Origin: Tumebacillus amylolyticus
GTDB taxonomy: Bacteria > Bacillota > Bacilli > Tumebacillales > Tumebacillaceae
Assembly (NCBI RefSeq): GCF_016722965.1
Contig: NZ_JAEQNB010000001.1
Coordinates: 659,833 to 723,832, forward strand
Direction: 5' to 3'
Length of the DNA: 64,000 nucleotides
The notes beneath the pieces are model-generated. The model was not told the origin of the DNA. It saw nothing but the letters and a program-made list of their open reading frames with translations, and did no database searches. The translations under genes and the position numbers were made by a program. The number at the start of each line of letters is the position of its first letter. Within the stretch, counting starts at the first letter, position 1. Positions 1 through 8,564 of the stretch are shown piece after piece.

Positions 1-1
1 G

Positions 2-3000
2 GATGCCACGTTGTTCCTCGTGCTCCTGACGGCGACGGGGATTCTGCTGTCACGGTTGAGTGGACAGCGGGACTTGGTTCTCGGCACCCCGGAAGCGGGC
101 CGCAGCTTGCAGGAGTTGGAGGGGCTGGTAGGTCTCTTTATCAACACGTTGCCGTTGCGGTTGCACGTGGAGCCCGGTCTTTCGTTCCTTCAATTGTTGG
201 AACAGGTGAAGCAGAGGGCGCTGCAAGCTTACGAGCATCATGAGTATCCGTTTGACCAGCTGGTGGAGGAGATCAATCCGGCCCGCGATCTGAGCCGCAC
301 GCCGATTTTCTCCGTGATGTTCCAAGTGTTGCGCGACGGGGAGGAGCGCTTCCACGAGGTCGCAGGCTTGCAGATGCGCCCTGTTGATCTGGAAGTGACG
401 TCGACCAAGTTCGACTTGCAGATCGATTTCGCCGAGCGTCCGAATGCGTTGGAGTGCTTGTTTACGTATCGTTCCGATCTCTACAAGCGCGAGACGGTGG
501 AACGCTGGATGCACCATCTGCATCTGCTCCTGCGCGAGATCATCGCCGCGCCGGAGTCGGAGGTCGAATCGTTGCGACTGGTGGATGCACAGGAGCGCAC
601 CCGCATGTTGACGGAGTGGAACCAAACGGATGAGGAGTTCGCGCAGAGCGTTTGTGTGCACACTCTGTTCGAGCAACAGGTCGAACGCACTCCCGACGCT
701 GTAGCTGTCGTTTGCGACCAAGAAACACTGACCTATCGTGAACTCAATGAACGGGCGAACGCTTTAGCGCATCACTTGCGAACGCTAGGGGTCAAGCCGG
801 AAGTGCGCGTCGGGCTGTGCCTGGAACGCTCGGTCGAAATGGTCGTCGCGATCTACGGTGTCCTGAAAGCGGGCGGGGCTTATGTTCCAATCGACCCGAA
901 CCATCCGGACAAACGCATTGCGGAAGTGGTGGAGGATGCGGAACTCGTGCTGGTGCTGACTCAAGAGCGCTTCCATGATCGATTTGCCGCACACACTCTG
1001 CGCGTGATCCAAATGGACTCCGCCGAAGCCGATCAATGGCGGATCGCCGAGGCGGTGGTGAATCCCGTCCATGTGAACACGCCTGAGCATCTGGTCTACA
1101 TGATGTACACCTCCGGATCGACAGGCAAACCGAAAGGGGTCATGAACGAACACCGCGCCATCGTCAATCTTTTGCTCTGGATGCGCGATCAGTACGCGTT
1201 GACGAGCGAAGATCGCATGATGCTCAAGACCGCGTATACGTTCGACGTGTCGGTGTGGGAATTGTTCCTTCCGCTGATCAGCGGTGCGACGCTGGTCGTG
1301 GCACGGCCGGAGGGGCATCGGGATCTCGGGTATCTCCAGCACTTGATCGCAGAGCAACAGATCACGCACGCCGTGTTCGTTCCTTCCGCACTGCAGGTAT
1401 TTTCAGAGCAAGAGGAACTGGACAGACTCACCTCTCTCAAGGCGGTGTTGTGCATCGGCGAAGCGCTACCTGTGGATTTGCAAGAGCGATTTTTCCGAGT
1501 CTTCCCTCACGTGGAGTTGCACAACCTGTATGGTCCGACGGAGGCGGCGGTCAACGTCACGTTTTGGAATTGCCAGCGCGGTGAGGAACGGCGGTATGTG
1601 CCGGTCGGTGCTCCGATTGCCAATGCCAAGCTGTACGTGCTGGACGCATGTCTGGAGCCGGTTCCGATCGGCGTGACCGGCGAGTTGTTCATCGGCGGGG
1701 TTCCTGTCGCCCGCGGGTATCACAACCGTGCCGAACTGACGGCGGAGCGGTTCTTGTCCGATCCCTTCTCGACGCGGGACGGGGCGCGTATGTACCGCAC
1801 GGGGGACATGGTTCGGCGTCATGCAGACGGCACCATCGAGTTCCTCGGACGTGCGGATGATCAAGTGAAACTTCGCGGTTTCCGCATCGAGCTCGGAGAT
1901 ATCGAAGCCGCCTTGCTCAAGATCCCGAGTGTGCGGGAGACGGCCGTCTTGCTGCAACAAGATGCGGGAGAGCAGGTGTTGGTTGCCTATGTGGCGGCAG
2001 ACTCCTCGATTGACACGGGGGACTTGCGCGCAGGCTTGCTGGGTCAACTGCCCGAGTACATGCTTCCGACGCGCTTCGTGTTCCTTGACAGACTGCCGAT
2101 GCTTGGCAACGACAAATTGGATCGGAAAACGTTGCGTACCCTTGATCCCGGCCCTGATGTACAAGCGATGTCCGATCAGTACGTTCCGCCGCGGACGGCG
2201 TTGGAGCGCGAGATGGCGAACCTGTTCGAGCGCATCTTGAAAGTTCGACCGATCGGTGTGCAGGACGACTTTTTTGCAGCAGGCGGTCATTCGTTGAAGG
2301 TACTGGCTCTGATCAGCGAGGTGCAACGAGAGTTTGGAGTGGCGTTGCCGCTCGTGGACGTGTATCAGCGTCCGACCGTCGCGCAACTTTGCGAATGGCT
2401 GGAAAACACCGCCAGCGCGCACAACAGTCTGCGTGACGGAGCGATTCTCATCCAGCAAGGGGAGGGAGCGCAACCTCCGCTGTTCTTGGTGCACGGACAG
2501 GGAGGCGGGATCGCTTCGTTCTTCTTGCTCGCCAAAGCGCTGGGCACGGAGGAGACGGTGTACGGGTTGCAGGCGTTCGGGTATGAGTCGGCCGAGGAGC
2601 CGCTGACGTCGATCGGAGAGATGGCCGATCGCTATGTCGAAGAGATTTGCCGCATCGCCCCGCACGGACCGTACCATCTCGCCGGGTGGTCGTTCGGCGG
2701 GACGGTGGCCTTTGAAGTCGCCCGCCGGTTGGAGCAACGGGGCGAGCGTGTCGAATGGCTGGGCTTGTTCGATGCACACCCGATGGATTTGCCGGATGAC
2801 CTGCGTGAGAGACAGGCCTGGACGGAGAGCGATGTGCTGCGGTTCGCCTTGGTCGATCTCGGACTGCAAGCCGATGCGCTGGACGGCCTACGCGATGCGG
2901 AGGCGTTCGCTTATGTCATGCACCAGTTGGAGCGCGCCGGACATGTACCGCGCGGACTGTCTGCGGACAGTATGCGTGCCAAGCTGAACACGATGGCCGC

Positions 3001-3250
3001 ACACGGGACGGCCGCTGCGTTCTACCGATATGAAGGGCCTGTGCAGGCCGATCTGCATCTGTATCGTGTCTCGGAAGTGTCGGCGCAAGGTCATTCCTTA
3101 GTCGATGCCAACGAATGGAGACCTCGAACAAACGGAGAAGTGCTGATTGTTCCGGTGTCCGGCACCCACAACACGATGCTGGATCAAGCCCATGTCTTCG
3201 CCCTGGCTGAACAGATGAAACAACGAACAACTTCGAAAAAAGGGTGCTGA
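2..3250 (+). CDS. NRPS, partial at 5' end: (C)-A-PCP-TE terminal module
   Basis: Terminal non-ribosomal peptide synthetase module whose reading frame is open at the window edge, so the start lies upstream. Approximate residues from the first visible codon: C-terminal half of a condensation domain (1-200), adenylation domain (220-715) with the core A3 motif TSGSTGKPKGV and the YGPTEA motif, carrier domain with GGHSL (745-815), and a type I thioesterase (830-1075) with the nucleophile motif GWSFGG and a late His in SGTHNT. The TE means this protein releases the finished product, although it lies 5' of other modules. The visible specificity residues (235 to 331) read D-V-W-V-L-I-L-V-N, which I do not recognise as a standard code. 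The stop codon is one base before the MFS start, so the genes are co-transcribed. Confidence 0.95.
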   Translation, partial: DATLFLVLLTATGILLSRLSGQRDLVLGTPEAGRSLQELEGLVGLFINTLPLRLHVEPGLSFLQLLEQVKQRALQAYEHHEYPFDQLVEEINPARDLSRTPIFSVMFQVLRDGEERFHEVAGLQMRPVDLEVTSTKFDLQIDFAERPNALECLFTYRSDLYKRETVERWMHHLHLLLREIIAAPESEVESLRLVDAQERTRMLTEWNQTDEEFAQSVCVHTLFEQQVERTPDAVAVVCDQETLTYRELNERANALAHHLRTLGVKPEVRVGLCLERSVEMVVAIYGVLKAGGAYVPIDPNHPDKRIAEVVEDAELVLVLTQERFHDRFAAHTLRVIQMDSAEADQWRIAEAVVNPVHVNTPEHLVYMMYTSGSTGKPKGVMNEHRAIVNLLLWMRDQYALTSEDRMMLKTAYTFDVSVWELFLPLISGATLVVARPEGHRDLGYLQHLIAEQQITHAVFVPSALQVFSEQEELDRLTSLKAVLCIGEALPVDLQERFFRVFPHVELHNLYGPTEAAVNVTFWNCQRGEERRYVPVGAPIANAKLYVLDACLEPVPIGVTGELFIGGVPVARGYHNRAELTAERFLSDPFSTRDGARMYRTGDMVRRHADGTIEFLGRADDQVKLRGFRIELGDIEAALLKIPSVRETAVLLQQDAGEQVLVAYVAADSSIDTGDLRAGLLGQLPEYMLPTRFVFLDRLPMLGNDKLDRKTLRTLDPGPDVQAMSDQYVPPRTALEREMANLFERILKVRPIGVQDDFFAAGGHSLKVLALISEVQREFGVALPLVDVYQRPTVAQLCEWLENTASAHNSLRDGAILIQQGEGAQPPLFLVHGQGGGIASFFLLAKALGTEETVYGLQAFGYESAEEPLTSIGEMADRYVEEICRIAPHGPYHLAGWSFGGTVAFEVARRLEQRGERVEWLGLFDAHPMDLPDDLRERQAWTESDVLRFALVDLGLQADALDGLRDAEAFAYVMHQLERAGHVPRGLSADSMRAKLNTMAAHGTAAAFYRYEGPVQADLHLYRVSEVSAQGHSLVDANEWRPRTNGEVLIVPVSGTHNTMLDQAHVFALAEQMKQRTTSKKGC

Positions 3251-3251
3251 A

Positions 3252-4547
3252 ATGAAATACCGTGATCTGCATATCAACGTGAAAGTACGATTGGTCGAGG
3301 CGTTTTTAGTCAACTTAGTGGGCAATATGATCTATCCGTTTATGGCGATCTATTTTGCAGATCGCTACGGCCCTGCGATCACCGGGTTTCTGTTTGTCGC
3401 GAACATCCTGATCGGGCTGTTCTTTGGACTGTACGGCGGGGTGCTCGCCGACCGTTTTGGTCGGCGAAAGATGTTGCGAATCGCGGAAACGGGCCGTTTC
3501 CTCTCGCTGTTGATCATCGGTTTGGCGAACTCGCCTTGGTTTGATTCACCATTGACGACGCTGGTTCTCGTGTTGATTTTGAACGGATTTGGCGGTTTGG
3601 CCTTCCCGGCGATGCAAGCGATGATCGTCGATTGCACCACGCCGGAGGACCGTAAGTTTGTGTACAGCCTCGATTATTGGACGTTGAACACCTCGCTGCT
3701 GATCGGCGGGATGGTCGGGGCGTTTTTCTTCCGATCCTACCTGTTTGAGCTGTTCTCGGCGGCGGCTTTGATCTCGTTTGGCTCGCTGTGCTTGCTGTTG
3801 TTCGTCATTCGAGAGACTCACTTCCCCAAGTCAAAATCTGCGCAGGAAAAAGCGGGTGAACCCGCTCCGAAATCTCAAGGCGGCGGCTACGGGATGGTGT
3901 TGCGTGACCGCACGTTCATGCTCTATATCTTGGCGGTGGCACTGTTGCTCTCGCTCGAGCAGATCTTTTTCAACTATGCGGGCGTCCGTCTGTCCGGCGA
4001 GATGACGACCCAATCGCTGTTCTCATGGGGCGATCAAGATGCGAAGGTCGACGGAGTCGGCATGTTCGGGATCTTGCGCACCGAAAACGCTCTGTTCGTC
4101 GTGTTGCTGGCCGGGGTTGCCACGCGGTGGTTCAAACGTTTCCGGGACACAGGCGTGCTGATGGCAGGCATCTTGGTTACCATGATCGGGTTCGCCGTGC
4201 TGGCGGTCTCCAACAGTCCGTGGCTGTTGCTGGTCTGCATGTTGATCGCCACGCTGGGGGAACTGATGCACACCCCGATTCGCCAGTCCTATCTCGCGGA
4301 GATCATTCCGCCCGCCAACCGGGGCACATACATGGCGATGACGGGGTTGAACCCGGTCATCGCACAGCTGATCGGAGCCGGTTCGATCACAGCCGGCGCC
4401 GTCGTTTCCTCTTGGGTGATCAGCATTGCCACGCTTGTGATCGGACTGGCGAGCGCAGGGCTGTTCGGGAAAACGTTACTCAATTTGCCAAAGCGCAAAC
4501 AAGCGATGGAAGCAGAAGAGGCTTTGCAACAAGGAGCTTCCACATAA
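3252..4547 (+). CDS. MFS transporter, probable product exporter
   Basis: A 431-residue major facilitator superfamily protein with about 12 hydrophobic segments. The MFS loop motif A is visible after the second segment (GGVLADRFGRRK, residues about 62-73), and a charged cytoplasmic linker sits near the middle (about 190-215). It starts one base after the NRPS stop codon and is followed 27 bases later by the PKS gene, so it belongs to the assembly-line operon. Position and drug-efflux-like layout suggest export of, or self-protection from, the peptide-polyketide product. The substrate cannot be read from sequence, and a housekeeping efflux role is the alternative. Confidence 0.88.
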   Translation: MKYRDLHINVKVRLVEAFLVNLVGNMIYPFMAIYFADRYGPAITGFLFVANILIGLFFGLYGGVLADRFGRRKMLRIAETGRFLSLLIIGLANSPWFDSPLTTLVLVLILNGFGGLAFPAMQAMIVDCTTPEDRKFVYSLDYWTLNTSLLIGGMVGAFFFRSYLFELFSAAALISFGSLCLLLFVIRETHFPKSKSAQEKAGEPAPKSQGGGYGMVLRDRTFMLYILAVALLLSLEQIFFNYAGVRLSGEMTTQSLFSWGDQDAKVDGVGMFGILRTENALFVVLLAGVATRWFKRFRDTGVLMAGILVTMIGFAVLAVSNSPWLLLVCMLIATLGELMHTPIRQSYLAEIIPPANRGTYMAMTGLNPVIAQLIGAGSITAGAVVSSWVISIATLVIGLASAGLFGKTLLNLPKRKQAMEAEEALQQGAST

Positions 4548-4574
4548 GGTTTGAGGACGAGGAGGAACGTGACG

Positions 4575-7500
4575 ATGACCGATAGATTGAAACAAGGGTA
4601 TGAACCGATCGCCATCGTAGGGATCGGTTGCAGATTTCCAGGCGGTGTCCGCGACCCCGAGAGTTTCTGGAACTTGCTTCGCGAAGGCGTGGATGCGGTG
4701 ACGGAAGTGCCGGCCGACCGTTGGGATACCCAACGCTTCTATCACCCCAATCACAAAAAGCCGGACACGTCCGATATGCACTGGGGCGGATTCGTGGACG
4801 ATGTCGACAAGTTCGATCCGGAGTTCTTCGGCATCTCGCCCCGGGAAGCGGATGAGATGGACCCGCAACAACGAATGATGCTTGAAGTGAGCTGGGAGGC
4901 GCTCGAGGACGCGGGCTTGCGGCCGGAGAAATTGATTGGCTCCAAGACGGGCGTTTACGTAGGAAGCTACACGTCTGACGATCAGTTCTTGCAGACCGCC
5001 CAGCACAAGGTCGATTTTCTCGACTTGAACTCGCTTTCCGGGTTCATGACGACGATGACCTCCAACCGGGTCTCCAACGCATTCGACTTCCAAGGACCTT
5101 CGATGACGATCGACACGGCTTGCTCCTCCTCGTTGGTCGCTGTGCACCTCGCCTGCCAGAGCTTGATCACGGGGGAATCGAACCTCGCCTTGGCGGGCGG
5201 TGTGAACATCATGGTCACGCCGCACATCACGCTTGATAAGACCGAAGGCGGCTCTTTTTCCCCGGACGGCCGTTCCAAGGCGTTCGACTCTCGGGCGAAC
5301 GGCTATGTGCGCGCCGAAGGGGGCGCCATGGTCGTGCTCAAGCGATTGGAAGAGGCGTTGGCGGACGGGGATCCGATCTATGCGGTGATCGCCGGGTCGG
5401 CGTGTAACCAAGACGGTAGCAGTGATGGGGTAACGGTGCAGAACGAACAGTCGCAAGAAGCGCTGATGCGGGACGCCCTGAGTCTTGCAGGCATCGAGGC
5501 GCATCAGATTCAATACATGGAAGCTCATAGCACGGGAACCTCGGTGGGCGAACCGATCGAAGCGAATGCGCTCGGGAATGTGCTGTCTGAGAACCGTCCG
5601 GATGGCGAGTATTGCTGGGTCGGATCGGTGAAGACCAACATCGGCCACACAGAAGGAGCCGCCGGGGTAACCGGGCTGATCAAAGCCGCGCTGAGCTTGT
5701 GGAAGGAAGAGATCCCACCACATCTGCATTTGCTTGAAACCAATCCGGAAATGGATCTGGAAGCCCTGCGTCTGCGCGTGCCGACCACCCTCCAACCGTG
5801 GGAAAAAACGACGAAACCCCGTTATGCTGGCATCAACTCCTTCGGTTTTGGCGGCACCAATGTTCATGTGATTTTGACCGAAGCTCCGGCAGTTGCTGAA
5901 AAAACGGAGGTGCCGAGCGCTCCTACCGATCAGTTGATCCCTTTGTCCGCCCGCACGCCGGAGGCGTTGCAAGACGTTGCCGCCTCCTATCGGGCGGCGC
6001 TCGCAGAAGGAGGCAAACTGGCACAGGTCAGCTTGGCTGACCTCGCACACAGCACCGCCTTGCATCGAGGACACCATCCGCAGCGCATGGCCTTGGTTGT
6101 TTCGAACAAGGACGAGCTGCTTGAAGCGCTCGACGCCGTTGTGACTTCGGAAACCCATCCGCGCGCCATCGAAGGAACTGCGCCCGTTACTCCGGAGAAA
6201 ACGCGCCGCCTCGCTTTTGTCTTCACAGGAATGGGGCCGCAATGGTGGGGTATGGGACGCCAACTGTATGCGGAGGAGCCGGTCTTCCGCGCCACTCTCG
6301 ACGAGTGTGACCGCGTGTTCCAAGCGATGTCCGGATGGTCGCTGCTGGAGGAGATGTTGAGGAAGGACGAGTCACAGTCCCGCATGGAAGAGACACAGAT
6401 CTCCCAGCCGGCCCATCTGTTCCTGCAGATCGGTCTGACGAATTGGTGGCGGTCGATGGGCATTGAGCCGGAGGCTGTCGTCGGGCACAGCGCCGGGGAA
6501 GCGGCCGCTGCCTACGCGGCGGGCATCCTGTCCATGGCAGAAGTTGTGCGGATCGTCTATCATCGCAGCCGCCTGCAACAGCCGATCACCGGTCAAGGAC
6601 AAATGATCGGTGTCGGGCTGTCGGAGTCGGCGATCCGTCAACATCTGCAAGGATACGAAGACCGGATCAACCTCGCCGCGATCAACTCGCCGGGCGGCGT
6701 CACGCTGGCGGGAGAGACGCAAGCGCTGGAGGAAGTGCTCAGACCTTTGCAGGAGGCGGATGTTTTTGTCCGCGATCTAAAAGTGGGCATGGCGTTCCAC
6801 AGCCATTACATGAACCCGATGAAAGAGGAGTTCTTGGAACAATTGGAAGGGATGAAAGCTCAAAAGAGCGCGATTTCCTACTACTCCTCGGTGCTGGGTG
6901 TGCAAGCGGACATTCACGAACTTGGCACCGAGTACTGGTGGCGCAACTTGCGGGATACCGTGCAGTTTGCACAAGCGGTGTTGATCATGATCGAGGACGG
7001 CTATGACACCTTCCTTGAGATCGGCCCGCATCCGGTGCTCGCGGGTTCCCTTCGTGAATGCCTCGCGCTGAAAAATCGCACGGCTGAGGTACTCCCTTCG
7101 ATTCGGCGTGCGGAAGCGGAACGTCCGCAATTGATGAGCACTCTGGGTGCCTTGTATACGCTCGGCTATGAGCCGAACTGGAGAGCGTTGGTTGGACAGG
7201 CTGCGTTCGTTCGCTTGCCGAGATATGCGTGGCAGCATGAGTCGTACGGGCACGAGACGTCTGCTTCCCGCCGCCACCGTCTGGGGGATGGAGAGGCACA
7301 CCCGTTGTTGCAACAGCGCCTGTCCACGACGCGTCCGGTCTGGGAATCGAGCCTCGACCTACGGGGCTTGCCTTATCTGGGCGATCACCGGATTCGCGGG
7401 GCGGTCGCCTACCCGGAGGCCGCCTATATGGAGATGGGAATGGCCGCGGCTCGCACTCTGTACGGCAGTCAGTCCGCCGGGTTCGAGCTATCCGACATCT

Positions 7501-8561
7501 CGTTTGAAAAAGCGTTCTTCCTGAATGCAGAGACGGGAAATAAAGTGCAACTGCATTTCAACGGCGCAAGCGGGCACTTTGAAGTTTACTCCACCGAGTA
7601 TGAGAGTGATCATCCCGTCTGGACGAGACATGCAGCGGGCACAGTCAGACCGAGGCCGTCCACTGACGCGCGCAAGGCCGACCTCAACGCGTGGCGTGTA
7701 CAATGTGTCCACGCTATTTCGAAACAACAAGCCTACGCGCATTTCCAAAGCCTCGGACTTGAGTGCGGTCCGTCGTTCCAAGGCATGGAACAACTTTGGC
7801 AAGGACAAGGAGTGGCGTTTGCTGAGTTACGGATGCCACAGCTGGTGGAGGCGGAAGCGGCCGACTATGTGTTCCACCCGGCGATGCTCGACATCGCCTT
7901 GCAGATGATGGCAGCCGTGATGCCGTATGACGGGGGCGATCGTTCGGCGCTGTTCATGCCGGTTGCGATCTCGCAGGTTGTGTTGCGGCAGGCACCGACT
8001 CCGCGCATGTGGGCGTTTGCCCGCCTCGATGAACACACAGACAGCGCGGTTCGCGCCTCGATCACCGTCGTGGACGAACAAGGCCATGTCGTACTGGAAG
8101 TGACCGACCTCCTCGCGCAGTCCTTCCAAACGGTCGCAGCAGGACAGGCCGAGGCAGCGGCCACGGTCGATTTTGGCGATATCTATCGCCAGACCGAAGA
8201 CCATGAACGGCAAGAGCTGTTGACCGAGGAACTCACCGGAATTGTCTCGCAAGTACTGAACGTGCCCCGCGCCAAACTGCAGACGGGACGTTCTCTGCAA
8301 ACATATGGATTGGATTCGATGATGGCGATCAGGCTCAAGGGTCGCTTGGAAAAAACACTCGGCTCGTCCGTGTCGCTCGTCGACTTGATCCAAGGGGTGA
8401 GCGTCGACGAATTGGCGACCGCCCTGCGTCCGCAAGTGGATGAGTGGGCGATGCTCTCGTCGGTCGATCTTGAAGAAGACCTGCTGGCGGAACTGAGCGA
8501 ACTCTCGTCGGACGAACTGGATGCCATGCTGGCTGAAATCGCCGTTTCCAAGGAGGACTAA
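4575..8561 (+). CDS. Type I polyketide synthase, KS-AT-DH-ACP
   Basis: One-module modular polyketide synthase of 1328 residues. Ketosynthase at about 13-430 with the active-site motif DTACSSS (Cys near 182) and both His motifs (EAHSTGT, NIGHTEG). Acyltransferase at about 545-870 with GHSAGE and an AFHS motif of the malonyl-CoA type. Dehydratase at about 905-1190 with HRIRGAVAYP (HxxxGxxxxP) and the Asp in HPAMLDIALQ. Acyl carrier at about 1215-1290 with GLDSM. No ketoreductase is present, so the dehydratase has no obvious substrate made in cis. The ATG at 4575 is preferred over an upstream in-frame TTG at 4551 because GAGGAGG lies about 10 bases before it. The C-terminus is an acidic tail that may dock to the next NRPS, which starts 4 bases downstream. 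Confidence 0.95.
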   Translation: MTDRLKQGYEPIAIVGIGCRFPGGVRDPESFWNLLREGVDAVTEVPADRWDTQRFYHPNHKKPDTSDMHWGGFVDDVDKFDPEFFGISPREADEMDPQQRMMLEVSWEALEDAGLRPEKLIGSKTGVYVGSYTSDDQFLQTAQHKVDFLDLNSLSGFMTTMTSNRVSNAFDFQGPSMTIDTACSSSLVAVHLACQSLITGESNLALAGGVNIMVTPHITLDKTEGGSFSPDGRSKAFDSRANGYVRAEGGAMVVLKRLEEALADGDPIYAVIAGSACNQDGSSDGVTVQNEQSQEALMRDALSLAGIEAHQIQYMEAHSTGTSVGEPIEANALGNVLSENRPDGEYCWVGSVKTNIGHTEGAAGVTGLIKAALSLWKEEIPPHLHLLETNPEMDLEALRLRVPTTLQPWEKTTKPRYAGINSFGFGGTNVHVILTEAPAVAEKTEVPSAPTDQLIPLSARTPEALQDVAASYRAALAEGGKLAQVSLADLAHSTALHRGHHPQRMALVVSNKDELLEALDAVVTSETHPRAIEGTAPVTPEKTRRLAFVFTGMGPQWWGMGRQLYAEEPVFRATLDECDRVFQAMSGWSLLEEMLRKDESQSRMEETQISQPAHLFLQIGLTNWWRSMGIEPEAVVGHSAGEAAAAYAAGILSMAEVVRIVYHRSRLQQPITGQGQMIGVGLSESAIRQHLQGYEDRINLAAINSPGGVTLAGETQALEEVLRPLQEADVFVRDLKVGMAFHSHYMNPMKEEFLEQLEGMKAQKSAISYYSSVLGVQADIHELGTEYWWRNLRDTVQFAQAVLIMIEDGYDTFLEIGPHPVLAGSLRECLALKNRTAEVLPSIRRAEAERPQLMSTLGALYTLGYEPNWRALVGQAAFVRLPRYAWQHESYGHETSASRRHRLGDGEAHPLLQQRLSTTRPVWESSLDLRGLPYLGDHRIRGAVAYPEAAYMEMGMAAARTLYGSQSAGFELSDISFEKAFFLNAETGNKVQLHFNGASGHFEVYSTEYESDHPVWTRHAAGTVRPRPSTDARKADLNAWRVQCVHAISKQQAYAHFQSLGLECGPSFQGMEQLWQGQGVAFAELRMPQLVEAEAADYVFHPAMLDIALQMMAAVMPYDGGDRSALFMPVAISQVVLRQAPTPRMWAFARLDEHTDSAVRASITVVDEQGHVVLEVTDLLAQSFQTVAAGQAEAAATVDFGDIYRQTEDHERQELLTEELTGIVSQVLNVPRAKLQTGRSLQTYGLDSMMAIRLKGRLEKTLGSSVSLVDLIQGVSVDELATALRPQVDEWAMLSSVDLEEDLLAELSELSSDELDAMLAEIAVSKED

Positions 8562-8564
8562 TGC

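Noticed and set aside
4476..6323. Minus-strand open frame of 615 codons opposite the PKS
   Set aside because: Shadow of the ketosynthase/acyltransferase coding strand; no domain recognised and no start signal.
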